Positions 1 to 8,507 of a stretch of DNA of 9,542 nt are shown in pieces (the stretch's first letter is position 1; the number at the start of each line of letters is the position of its first letter). The position numbers and the translations under genes are program-made. The notes beneath the pieces were generated by a model. That model worked only from the letters and a program-made list of their open reading frames with translations. It did no database searches and had not been told where the DNA came from. Source of the stretch: Pseudomonadota bacterium (lineage in GTDB: Bacteria; Pseudomonadota; Gammaproteobacteria; Burkholderiales; Thiobacillaceae); NCBI GenBank assembly GCA_021802595.1, contig JAJZRT010000098.1:1-9542 (forward strand). Reading direction: 5' to 3'.

Positions 1-87
1 AGACGGAAGCAGGAACTGTCCTTGCGGCCGCTGAGCAGCCTGAACCCCAGTGAGCGCCAGGAATTGACCGACTTGGCACGGTCCTAG
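1..87 (+). CDS. dnaG: 3' end of DNA primase (partial, probable dnaG)
   Basis: An open frame enters from the left edge and stops at a TAG at 85-87, giving 28 residues that end in LNPSERQELTDLARS. This resembles the C-terminal helix of the DnaG helicase-binding domain (E. coli ends with an LSNEERLELWTL-type segment). It also lies directly upstream of rpoD, the usual place for dnaG in the rpsU-dnaG-rpoD macromolecular synthesis operon. DnaG makes RNA primers at the replication fork, and its C-terminus docks on DnaB. The call rests on a short tail plus gene order, so it is probable only; the remaining gene is outside the window. Confidence 0.55.
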   Translation, partial: RRKQELSLRPLSSLNPSERQELTDLARS

Positions 88-102
88 CTTGCCAGAAACG
101 TC

Positions 103-130
103 AAGACAAAGACAGTCATTGCGGTATAAT
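103..130 (+). promoter_or_regulatory. Sigma-70 type promoter for rpoD
   Basis: A perfect -10 hexamer TATAAT lies at 125-130. Sixteen bases upstream is AAGACA (103-108), which matches 4 of 6 bases of the -35 consensus. Transcription would start near 137 and give a leader of about 64 nt before the rpoD start. The leader holds a small hairpin (CGCGC 161-165 with GCGCG 169-173). This promoter would let rpoD be made independently of read-through from dnaG. It is a sequence match only. Confidence 0.6.
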
Positions 131-200
131 TGCCGGTTTTTGAACGACTTTATCCGCCCGCGCGCATTGCGCGAGCTGGAACCTGAGCGGAGATGAATCT

Positions 201-2120
<1,920 letters not shown>

Positions 2121-2127
2121 GCTCCTT

Positions 2128-2155
2128 GCCCCGCCGTCGGCGGGGCTCATGTTTT
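2128..2155 (+). terminator. Hairpin after rpoD, possible intrinsic terminator
   Basis: An 8-bp perfect GC stem (2128-2135 with 2139-2146) with a GTC loop begins 7 nt after the rpoD stop. It is followed by TCATGTTTT, a broken T-run, so termination may be only partial. The tRNA begins 11 nt after the stem and no good promoter is visible between them. Some transcripts may therefore read through into the tRNA. Confidence 0.5.
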
Positions 2156-2156
2156 C

Positions 2157-2233
<77 letters not shown>

Positions 2234-2282
2234 TTTGCCCAACATCAGCGATAATCTCCCCCACAAAACCAGGGAGAGACGG

Positions 2283-2867
2283 ATGGGAGGGGAAGCCAGA
2301 AAGCCCGGCGAGCGCCGTTTGCAGATCCTGCAGACGCTCGCTGCCATGCTGCAGGAGCCGCAGCCGGAAAAAATCACCACGGCGGCGCTGGCTGCGCGCA
2401 TCGGGGTGTCCGAGGCGGCGCTCTACCGCCATTTCTCCAGCAAGGCGCAAATGTACGAGGGACTCATCGAGTTCATCGAGCAGACCCTGTTCGGGCTGAT
2501 CGCGCGCATCACCGCCGATACGCCCTCCCCTGCCGCGCAAATCGAGGCAATTCTCAGCATGCTGCTGAATTTTGCGGCGAAGAATCCGGGCATGACGCGG
2601 GTGCTGATCGGCGATGCGCTGGTACACGAGAACGAGCGCCTGCAAAAGCGCATCAATCAGCTGCACGACCGCATCGAAGCGCAGTTGCGGCAATGCCTGC
2701 GGTTTTGCGGCGACAAGCAGTCCGAGCTGAGCGGCCCGCTGGCCAACCTCCTGCAGTGCGTGGTGGTGGGGCGCTGGCACCAGTTCGCCAAGAGCGGATT
2801 CACCCGCCCGCCCGGCGGAGACATTGACCTGCTGCTATCGCGCCTGCTCGACGTTCACCCTGCCTGA
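2283..2867 (+). CDS. slmA: Nucleoid occlusion factor SlmA (TetR fold)
   Basis: SlmA binds specific chromosomal sites and, when DNA-bound, breaks up FtsZ polymers so that division does not cut the nucleoid. The 194-residue protein has a TetR-type N-terminal helix-turn-helix at about 30-54 (ITTAALAARIGVSEAALYRH). Family-specific matches to E. coli SlmA run through LIEFIE (61-66), the NPGMTRVLIGDAL segment (101-113), RINQLHDRIEAQLRQ (123-137) and a C-terminal RW..F..SGF..RP block near 164-176. Length equals the family norm (198 in E. coli). The ATG at 2283 has a strong ribosome site AGGGAG (2271-2276, 6 nt spacing); the frame opens further upstream but only inside the tRNA. It starts 49 nt after the tRNA with no clear promoter between, so tRNA co-transcription is possible. 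Its last 33 bp overlap the convergent moeB-like gene. Confidence 0.9.
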   Translation: MGGEARKPGERRLQILQTLAAMLQEPQPEKITTAALAARIGVSEAALYRHFSSKAQMYEGLIEFIEQTLFGLIARITADTPSPAAQIEAILSMLLNFAAKNPGMTRVLIGDALVHENERLQKRINQLHDRIEAQLRQCLRFCGDKQSELSGPLANLLQCVVVGRWHQFAKSGFTRPPGGDIDLLLSRLLDVHPA

Positions 2868-3629
2868 AGGCGCAGGGACCGCCCCGCACACCGGGCAAGC
2901 CGGGTCACGCGGCACCTTCATCACGCGGGCGTCGGCGCGCAGACCATCCCACAACAGCAGCCGCCCCACCAAGGGTTCGCCGACCCGGGCCAGATATTTC
3001 AGCGCTTCCATCGCCTGCATCGCGCCGATCACACCGACCAGCGGTGAAAATACGCCGTTCTCGGCACAACGCACCTCCGCCTCATTGGCTTCGTCGGGAA
3101 ACAGGCAGTGGTAGCAGGGACTGTCGGCACGCCGGGAATCGAACACGGCAAGCTGTCCCGAAAAGCCGATCGCTGCGCCCGACACCAGAGGCTTGCCGAG
3201 TTCCACGCAGGCCCGATTGACCGCATGCCGGGTGGCGAAGTTGTCCGAGGCATCGACCACCAGATCCACTTCCGCGATTGCGTCGCGCAACGCACTGCCG
3301 CCCAGCGCTTCGCGCAGGGGGCGCACCTCGATTTCGGGATTGATGGCGCGCACGCTGCGCGCCAGCGAGTCGGCCTTGTTCTCCCCGATGGCCGCGGTGG
3401 CGTGTCCGATCTGGCGCTGCAGGTTGGTGAGATCGACGGCATCGCCGTCTGCCAGCAGCAGCCGCCCCACACCGGCCGCGCCCAGATAAAGCGCTGCCGG
3501 ACAACCCAGTCCGCCCGCCCCGACGACCAGCACCGTGGCGTCGGAAATCCGCGCCTGGCCTGCCACACCGATCTCGGGCAGCAGGATATGGCGGCTGTAG
3601 CGCAGCAGCTGGTCGTCGTTCAACTCCAT
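2835..3629 (-). CDS. moeB: MoeB/ThiF-family adenylyltransferase
   Basis: E1-like enzymes of this family use ATP to adenylate the C-terminal Gly-Gly of a sulfur-carrier protein: MoaD for molybdopterin or ThiS for thiamine. The 264 residues carry Arg13 of the RYSRHILLPE opening, the nucleotide loop GAGGLG (37-42), the Asp61 region, NLQRQ (69-73), Lys85 and the VDASDN motif (catalytic Asp129). A zinc site is formed by CYHC (172-175) and CPVC (245-248). Cys188 lies in the RCAENGVFSP segment. Length and motif order fit E. coli MoeB (249). No carrier protein is encoded in the window, so MoeB against ThiF or a bifunctional role cannot be settled; MoeB is preferred on overall similarity. The start is ATG with no visible Shine-Dalgarno, 12 nt after the upstream gene, which suggests translational coupling. 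It is the last gene of the leftward cluster. Confidence 0.85.
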   Translation of the reverse strand: MELNDDQLLRYSRHILLPEIGVAGQARISDATVLVVGAGGLGCPAALYLGAAGVGRLLLADGDAVDLTNLQRQIGHATAAIGENKADSLARSVRAINPEIEVRPLREALGGSALRDAIAEVDLVVDASDNFATRHAVNRACVELGKPLVSGAAIGFSGQLAVFDSRRADSPCYHCLFPDEANEAEVRCAENGVFSPLVGVIGAMQAMEALKYLARVGEPLVGRLLLWDGLRADARVMKVPRDPACPVCGAVPAPSGRVNVEQAR

Positions 3630-3641
3630 CTGGGGCGGGAA

Positions 3642-4037
3642 CTATTTATAGCTGCGCCACTCTTCGGGCGTCTCGTCGCAATCGCCATGCAGGTGCTGCT
3701 CGTAGACTTTCACGAAGGCCTGCTGGGATTTGATGTCCGGCTCGTTGGCTGCGACGTTGCGTCGCTGCACGCTCTCGCAGAAATACGCCAGTGCACGCTT
3801 GAGCTTGCTGAGCAGGCTGTTGTCGAGATGGAACCCCTGGCTTGCCAGCGCCGTTTCCAGGCCCTCGAGGGTGTATTCGCAGATGTGGTATCGCACCTGC
3901 AGGCAGTTTCCATCCGGCCCGACCGAGACAATCAGGCCCTCCAGGCCTTCGAGCAGGATCTGCGCGCGCTCGGCTTGGCCGGCCGGCAAGGAATGAAAGA
4001 CGATTTCACGGCTTTTTTCGAGGTCACACGGACGCAT
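3642..4037 (-). CDS. Uncharacterised 131-residue protein, possible ferredoxin-like fold
   Basis: I do not recognise a named family. The first 72 residues read as beta-alpha-beta-beta-alpha-beta: EIVFHSL (11-17), a helix 22-34, LIVSVGP (35-41), CLQVRYHICE (45-54), a helix 56-68, then FHLD (69-72). This is the order of an HMA-like ferredoxin fold, but the metal-binding CxxC loop is absent. A basic helix (about 74-98) and an acidic tail follow. Cysteines are at 4, 45, 53, 87 and 120. No signal peptide or membrane segment is seen, so it is probably cytoplasmic. The ATG at 4037 is chosen over an upstream TTG (4052) because GGGAGG sits 4 nt before it, while the TTG would overlap that site. It lies between ctpA and moeB in the same orientation. 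Confidence 0.8.
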   Translation of the reverse strand: MRPCDLEKSREIVFHSLPAGQAERAQILLEGLEGLIVSVGPDGNCLQVRYHICEYTLEGLETALASQGFHLDNSLLSKLKRALAYFCESVQRRNVAANEPDIKSQQAFVKVYEQHLHGDCDETPEEWRSYK

Positions 4038-4041
4038 GGCA

Positions 4042-4047
4042 CCTCCC
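4042..4047 (-). promoter_or_regulatory. Strong ribosome binding site of the 131-residue gene
   Basis: GGGAGG on the minus strand ends 4 nt before the ATG at 4035-4037. It decides the start, since the longer TTG-initiated frame would begin within or beyond it. Confidence 0.7.
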
Positions 4048-4065
4048 GGCAAGCTAAGTCCATGC

Positions 4066-4094
4066 AGTATAGCGCGCCGCCCGTGCTGTGGCTG
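4066..4094 (-). promoter_or_regulatory. Possible promoter for the 131-residue gene and moeB
   Basis: TATACT on the minus strand (4071 to 4066) matches 5 of 6 bases of the -10 consensus and lies 28 nt before the start codon. The best-spaced -35 position (4094-4089, CAGCCA) is a poor match and falls inside the inverted repeat at 4081-4113. This is a weak candidate: either an activator-dependent internal promoter or chance. Confidence 0.25.
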
Positions 4095-4113
4095 CCCGGC
4101 AGCCGCAGCACGG
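4081..4113. repeat. Near-perfect 16-bp inverted repeat after ctpA
   Basis: CCGTGCTGTGGCTGCC (4081-4096) and GGCAGCCGCAGCACGG (4098-4113) are inverted copies with one mismatch and almost no loop. In plus-strand RNA the mismatch is a U-G wobble; in ctpA-sense RNA it is C-A. It begins 5 nt after the ctpA stop, a usual site for a terminator or mRNA-stabilising hairpin, but no T-run follows in either direction. It may shield the 3' end of gpmI-envC-ctpA mRNA or cause partial termination. Confidence 0.6.
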
Positions 4114-4118
4114 TTCGC

Positions 4119-5531
4119 TCAATGCCCCTGCAGGATCTGCAGCCCTTTCAGCAGGTTCAGCGCCTGGTTCACCTGGAAATCGTTCTTCGACACGATTTCG
4201 CCCGGCTCCAGCGCAGTCGGCTTCTTCTCGACGCCACCCGGCGCGGCGCGGTCAGCCGGCGAGGCCTTGATGACTTCGCTCGGCTTGCTGGGCGTCGAAT
4301 CTCCGCCATTGGGATTGCTCAGGTGATGCTCGAGATCCGCCTCGCGGATCCCCAGCCCCTGATCGTCGGACGGCAGGGTCGGGTCCTCCACCACGATATC
4401 CGGCTCGATGCCCTTGGCCTGGATGGAACGCCCACTCGGCGTGAAGTAACGCGCCGTGGTGAGCTTGATCGCCGTGCCGTTGCCGATCGGCAGGATGGTC
4501 TGCACCGACCCCTTGCCGAAGGTCCGGGTACCCATGATGACGGCGCGCTTGTCATCCTGCAGGGCGCCCGCCACGATTTCGGAGGCCGAGGCGGAGCCAC
4601 CGTTGACCAGCACCACCATCGGCACCTGCTTGACGCCCTCCGGCAGGTTTTTCAGGTAATCGGCCTGCATTGGACGCAAATAGTTCTCGCGGCTGGCGGT
4701 CAGTCGCATCTTGGCGTCCTCGGTACGGCCGTCGGTATACACCACCAGGCTGTCCGGCTTGACGAAGGCCGTCGCCACTCCCACCGCAGCGTTCAGCAGA
4801 CCGCCCGGATCGTTGCGTAGATCCAGGATCAGCCCCTTCAACGGCGCCTTGTTGTCCTTGTACAGCTTGTTCAGCGCCTCGGCCAGCAGTTCGCCGGTAT
4901 GTTCCTGGAACTGCGTCACGCGCACATAGCCGTAGCCATTTTCCAGCAGCTTGGATTTGACGCTGCGGATCTTGATGACCGCGCGGGTCAGGGTCAGCAC
5001 GAGGGGCTTGTCGGCCCCCTTGCGTACGATGGTGAGCTTGATGGTCGATCCCGGCTTGCCACGCATGCGCTTTACCGCGTCATTCAGCGTCATGCCCTTC
5101 ACCGGCGCATCGTCGAGCTTGATGATCAGGTCGCCCGGCTTGACCCCGGCCTTGAAGGCCGGCGTATCCTCGATCGGCGAAACCACCTTGACGAAGCCGT
5201 CTTCCATGCCGACTTCGATTCCCAGGCCGCCGAACTCGCCCTGGGTGCCCACCTGCAGGTCCTTGAAGCCCTCGGCGTCGAGATAGGCCGAATGCGGGTC
5301 GAGCCCGCTCACCATGCCGTTGATCGCCGAATCGATCAGTTTCTTGTCATCGACCGGCTCGACGTAATCGCTCTTGATCCGGGCAAACACATCGGTAAAG
5401 GCACGCAGCTCCTCGACTGGCAGCGCCGTCTCTGCCTCCTTGTCCGCGATGGCCGGCAGGTTGAGCGTCAATGCGGCGCCTGCCAGTACGCCCGCCAGAC
5501 CGACCAGAACGAATTTTGCCTTTTGCGTCAT
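4119..5531 (-). CDS. ctpA: Carboxy-terminal processing protease CtpA (S41 family)
   Basis: This is a periplasmic serine protease of the Prc/CtpA group, which trims or degrades envelope proteins from their C-termini, including murein-hydrolysis factors in several bacteria. The 470 residues begin with a signal or anchor segment (about 5-29: KFVLVGLAGVLAGAALTLNL). Next come an S41 N-terminal helical region (38-90), a PDZ domain (about 98-183, with GLGIEV and KPGDLI) and the catalytic core. The nucleophile is Ser315 in GSASASE (312-318); the general base is Lys340 in FGKG, 25 residues on as in Prc, with Gln344 after it. RYFTPSGRSIQAKGIEPD (361-378) is typical of the family. A Pro/Ser-rich linker (about 405-440) precedes the tail. 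The ATG is one base after the envC stop (TGAAATG), so the two are translationally coupled. No separate promoter is seen. Confidence 0.95.
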   Translation of the reverse strand: MTQKAKFVLVGLAGVLAGAALTLNLPAIADKEAETALPVEELRAFTDVFARIKSDYVEPVDDKKLIDSAINGMVSGLDPHSAYLDAEGFKDLQVGTQGEFGGLGIEVGMEDGFVKVVSPIEDTPAFKAGVKPGDLIIKLDDAPVKGMTLNDAVKRMRGKPGSTIKLTIVRKGADKPLVLTLTRAVIKIRSVKSKLLENGYGYVRVTQFQEHTGELLAEALNKLYKDNKAPLKGLILDLRNDPGGLLNAAVGVATAFVKPDSLVVYTDGRTEDAKMRLTASRENYLRPMQADYLKNLPEGVKQVPMVVLVNGGSASASEIVAGALQDDKRAVIMGTRTFGKGSVQTILPIGNGTAIKLTTARYFTPSGRSIQAKGIEPDIVVEDPTLPSDDQGLGIREADLEHHLSNPNGGDSTPSKPSEVIKASPADRAAPGGVEKKPTALEPGEIVSKNDFQVNQALNLLKGLQILQGH

Positions 5532-5532
5532 T

Positions 5533-6783
5533 TCACTTCACCCAATCGAGGGGGTTTACAGGACGGCTCTGATGCCGCATTTCAAAGTACAGACCGGTTT
5601 CGGGCTGGCCGCCGCTGTTGCCGACCGCGGCGATCGTGTCGCCGGGCTGGACCCGTTCGCCCACCTGCTTATACAGACTTTCATTATTGCTGTACAGGCT
5701 CATGTACCCTTCGCCGTGATCGACAATGATGAGGTTGCCGAAGCCGCGCAGCCACTCGGCAAATACCACCTGCCCGGCCGCGATCGCCTTCACGGCGGTG
5801 CCCTGGGCAGCCCGGATGAACAGGCCTTTCCAGCTCAGCCCGCCCCCCTCTCTCGGAGCACCGAACCGGTTCATCAGTTCCCCTGCAACCGGCAAATGCA
5901 GGGAACCCTTCAGGCGCGAAAAAGGCTCGCTCGAACGAAACGGCACCGGCGTGTCCGTGTTCACGCCTATGGGGCGACGCGCCTGGCCTGGCGTGCCACG
6001 TTCCGCTTCCCTTTTCTTCTGTGCCTGCTGGGCGGCACGTGCGCGCGCCGCCTCACGCTCCGCCTGCTGCGCCATCAGGCGATTGAGGCGCTCGACCAGC
6101 TGGGTCAGGCTGCGCTCGTTGCGTTTCAGGTTGGAAATCTCGCGCCGTTGCTGCTGGATTTTCACGGAGAGTTTCTGGAGCACCTGCTCGCGGGCCTGCT
6201 TGTCGGCCAGCAGCTTTTTCTGCTCGGCCTCGTGTGCCGCCTGCAATTGCGTCAGTTCGGTCGTTTTTTGCGTGGCCTGCTGCTGCAGGGCAGACAGCTG
6301 CGCCAGATCGGCACGCAGGGTTTCGATCATCGCCTGCTGCGCGCGCGACAGGTGCGCCAGATAGTGCAGGTCGCGCGCGCTCTGATTGGGATCCGCGCCA
6401 TTGAGGATGAGCTTGAGCGCGTCGCCCTGGCCGCGCAGGTAGGCGCCCTTGAGCGTCTGCGCCAGATGGGCCTGCTGTACTCGAATACGTGCCGAGGTGG
6501 CGTCGGCCTGCTGCGTCAATGATTGCAGGTCGTTCTGGGTCCGCTGGCGTTCGCCGTCCAGCTGGTGCAATTGCCGCACCGAACTGCTGATGGCCCGTTC
6601 GGACTGGCGCAATTCGTCGGCCGCTTCCTGCTGATGCGACTGCGTGGCACGGAAATCCTGCTGCAGGGCCTGCAGGCGCTGTTTGAGGGCGTCGAGCTCG
6701 GATTGCTTGCGGGCGGCCTGGTTTGCGTTGACGGACAGCGGGCCGCACAGCGCGAGCAGAACGAATAGACGTTTGAGATTCAC
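5533..6783 (-). CDS. envC: Murein hydrolase activator EnvC (degenerate LytM/M23)
   Basis: EnvC is a periplasmic activator of cell-wall amidases at the division septum and is recruited through FtsEX. The 416 residues show a signal peptide (about 1-20, LFVLLALCGPLSVNA), a long Gln/Ala/Arg-rich coiled coil (about 24-265, broken near 115-140) and a C-terminal LytM domain (about 294-416). The zinc ligands of active M23 peptidases are missing: the HxxxD site reads SWKGLFI (317-323), and the HxH site reads GLYFE (397-401). As in E. coli EnvC, this points to an activator rather than an enzyme. The start is GTG at 6783, 29 nt after the gpmI stop, with a weak GGGTAAG ribosome site. The downstream partner is ctpA. 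The partner amidase and FtsEX are not in the window. Confidence 0.9.
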   Translation of the reverse strand: MNLKRLFVLLALCGPLSVNANQAARKQSELDALKQRLQALQQDFRATQSHQQEAADELRQSERAISSSVRQLHQLDGERQRTQNDLQSLTQQADATSARIRVQQAHLAQTLKGAYLRGQGDALKLILNGADPNQSARDLHYLAHLSRAQQAMIETLRADLAQLSALQQQATQKTTELTQLQAAHEAEQKKLLADKQAREQVLQKLSVKIQQQRREISNLKRNERSLTQLVERLNRLMAQQAEREAARARAAQQAQKKREAERGTPGQARRPIGVNTDTPVPFRSSEPFSRLKGSLHLPVAGELMNRFGAPREGGGLSWKGLFIRAAQGTAVKAIAAGQVVFAEWLRGFGNLIIVDHGEGYMSLYSNNESLYKQVGERVQPGDTIAAVGNSGGQPETGLYFEMRHQSRPVNPLDWVK

Positions 6784-6812
6784 CCTGTCGAGCTTACCCG
6801 AAGCGGGCAGAC

Positions 6813-8354
6813 TTACTCAAACTGCACCAGGGCTTCGCCGGTCATTTCGGGAGGTTGCGCCAGCCCCATCATTTTCAGCAGGGTCGGGCTGATGTCCTCG
6901 AGCGCGCCGGTGTCCGCCAGGGTGGCGTGTCGCCGGCCGACGTAGATCAGCGGCACCAGGTTCATGGTGTGCGCGGTGTGCGGCTGGCCGGTTGCGGCAT
7001 CGCGCATCAATTCGGCGTTGCCATGGTCGGCGGTGACCAGCACCTCGCCGCCGCGTGCCAGCTGGGCTTCCACCACCCGTCCCAGACAGGTGTCGACGGT
7101 CTGGATCGCCTTGATCGCCGCCTGCAGGTCACCGGTATGGCCCACCATGTCCGGATTGGCGTAATTGCATACGATCAGGTCATACTGCTTGCTTTCGATC
7201 GCCGCGACCAGCTTGTCGGTCACCTCGAATGCGCTCATTTCGGGCTTGAGGTCATAGGTCGCCACGTCGGGGGACGGCACCAGCACGCGATCCTCGCCGG
7301 GAAAGGAGATTTCCTCGCCGCCGTTGAAGAAGAAGGTGACGTGCGGGTACTTTTCGGTTTCGGCGATGCGCAGCTGGCGCAACCCCAGGTTTGCGACGTA
7401 TTCGCCGAGACCATTCTTGATGCGCTCGGGCGGAAACGCGACCGATACCTGGAAGTCGTCGCTGTAACCGGTCAGCGTGCAGTAGGTGGCCAGACGCGGG
7501 GTCACCTCGCGTTCGAATTCGCCGAAGTCGGATTCGATGAACGGCCGCGACAGCTGGCGCGCGCGATCGGAACGGAAGTTGAGAAAAATGACCGAATCGC
7601 CGTCTTCCATTTTGACCGGCTTGCCGTCGGGCGGCAGGATCGCCGTGGCCTTGACGAATTCGTCCGTCTCGCCACGCGCATAAGCCGCTTCCAGCCCGGC
7701 CAGCGGATTCTCCGCCATGAACTCGGCTCGCCCTTGGGTCAGGAGGTCGTAGGCCGACTTGACGCGCTGCCAGCGGCGGTCACGGTCCATCGCGTAATAG
7801 CGGCCGATCATCGACGCGATGTGTCCGACGCCGGTCTGGCCGATCTTCTCGGAAAGGCGACGCAAATAGATTTCGGCGCTCTTCGGCGGCGTGTCGCGGC
7901 CATCGAGGAACACGTGCAGGCACACCTTGTGCAGGCCTTCGCGGCGCGCCAGTTCGAGCAGCGCGTGGAAATGCGCCTCGTGGCTGTGTACCCCGCCGTC
8001 CGACAGCAGGCCGAGCACGTGCAGGGTCTTCTGGTTGTCGCGCGCCAGGTGAACCGCATTCAGCAGCGCGGGGTTGGTGTAGAAATAACCGGACTCGATG
8101 GCGCGGTCGATGCGGGTGAATTCCTGGTACACCACCCGCCCCGCGCCGATGTTCAGATGCCCCACCTCGGAGTTGCCCATTTGTCCCTTGGGCAGCCCCA
8201 CCTCGGATTCCGATGCATGGATGAGGGTATGGGGATGATGCTTCCACAACCGGTCCCAATTGGGCTTGTCGGCCTGGGCGATCGCGTTGTCCGCGCGCTC
8301 CGCGCGGCAACCGAACCCGTCGAGAATGATGAGGAGAACCGGCACGGTTTTCAT
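6813..8354 (-). CDS. gpmI: 2,3-bisphosphoglycerate-independent phosphoglycerate mutase
   Basis: It interconverts 3- and 2-phosphoglycerate in glycolysis and gluconeogenesis through a phosphoserine intermediate with two Mn ions, in the cytoplasm. The 513 residues match the usual length (514 in E. coli). Visible alkaline-phosphatase-superfamily sites are Asp12 in LDGFG, the phosphorylated Ser62 in GQMGNSEVGH, His123 in GGVHSH, DGRD (151-154), RSDRARQ (261-267), Asp402 and His406 in NPDMVGHTG, Asp443-His444 in TADHGNAE, and His462. The open frame extends far upstream to 9023, but family alignment starts at MKTVPVLL, so the ATG at 8354 is chosen. No good Shine-Dalgarno is seen there. It is the first gene of the leftward cluster, and the gpmI-envC pairing is common in proteobacteria. 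Confidence 0.97.
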   Translation of the reverse strand: MKTVPVLLIILDGFGCRAERADNAIAQADKPNWDRLWKHHPHTLIHASESEVGLPKGQMGNSEVGHLNIGAGRVVYQEFTRIDRAIESGYFYTNPALLNAVHLARDNQKTLHVLGLLSDGGVHSHEAHFHALLELARREGLHKVCLHVFLDGRDTPPKSAEIYLRRLSEKIGQTGVGHIASMIGRYYAMDRDRRWQRVKSAYDLLTQGRAEFMAENPLAGLEAAYARGETDEFVKATAILPPDGKPVKMEDGDSVIFLNFRSDRARQLSRPFIESDFGEFEREVTPRLATYCTLTGYSDDFQVSVAFPPERIKNGLGEYVANLGLRQLRIAETEKYPHVTFFFNGGEEISFPGEDRVLVPSPDVATYDLKPEMSAFEVTDKLVAAIESKQYDLIVCNYANPDMVGHTGDLQAAIKAIQTVDTCLGRVVEAQLARGGEVLVTADHGNAELMRDAATGQPHTAHTMNLVPLIYVGRRHATLADTGALEDISPTLLKMMGLAQPPEMTGEALVQFE

Positions 8355-8390
8355 GAAAAAGTTTGTATAACCTGACTCGTTTTCGTGGAA

Positions 8391-8402
8391 ATATTTTAAT
8401 AT
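8391..8402. repeat. AT-rich inverted repeat ATATT-TT-AATAT
   Basis: A perfect 5-bp inverted repeat with a 2-bp centre, in the AT-rich core of the gpmI/ArsR divergent region. It overlaps possible gpmI promoter elements. AT-rich palindromes are usual ArsR-family sites, but short AT repeats also arise by chance. Confidence 0.4.
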
Positions 8403-8408
8403 ATGCGT

Positions 8409-8430
8409 GATTGCTAATCTATACGCAATC
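8409..8430. repeat. Inverted repeat GATTGC-N10-GCAATC
   Basis: A perfect 6-bp inverted repeat with arms 8409-8414 and 8425-8430. Arm centres are 16 bp apart, about one and a half helical turns. It lies 78 bp before the ArsR start, beside the AT-rich repeat. It is a candidate operator for the adjacent repressor. Confidence 0.45.
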
Positions 8431-8494
8431 TGCAAAGCAGGATGAGAAAGTAGCACGGCGGTATCTGGCGATACGACAGACCGCCTCGCGACCC

Positions 8495-8507
8495 GAAGGA
8501 TCGAGGA
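8495..8507 (+). promoter_or_regulatory. Two tandem ribosome binding sites before the ArsR gene
   Basis: GAAGGA (8495-8500) is 7 nt before the ATG at 8508. GAGGA (8503-8507) is 6 nt before a second in-frame ATG at 8514. Either start is well served, and the proteins differ by only two residues. Confidence 0.6.

Larger units (their letters stand above)
8355..8507. promoter_or_regulatory. Divergent promoter/operator region between gpmI and the ArsR gene
   Basis: These 153 bp are AT-rich near gpmI, unlike the GC-rich flanks. For gpmI the best pair is TTTCCA (8391-8386) and TATACA (8369-8364), 16 bp apart with 4 of 6 matches each; this would leave only a few leader bases. A second -10, TATATT (8403-8398), would give a longer leader. 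For the rightward gene no strong pair stands out. Two inverted repeats (8391-8402 and 8409-8430) lie here and are likely repressor sites. Nearer the ArsR start, GGCGGT (8457-8462) pairs with ACCGCC (8480-8485) as a possible leader stem, and GTATC-TGGC-GATAC (8461-8474) forms an overlapping alternative hairpin. No gene was seen. Confidence 0.55.

Noticed and set aside
3108..4820. 570-codon plus-strand open frame across moeB, the unknown gene and ctpA
   Set aside because: It lies opposite three supported genes and has no recognisable domain; it is a codon-bias shadow.
6855..8375. 506-codon plus-strand open frame opposite gpmI
   Set aside because: gpmI has its full catalytic set on the other strand; the opposite frame shows no family features.
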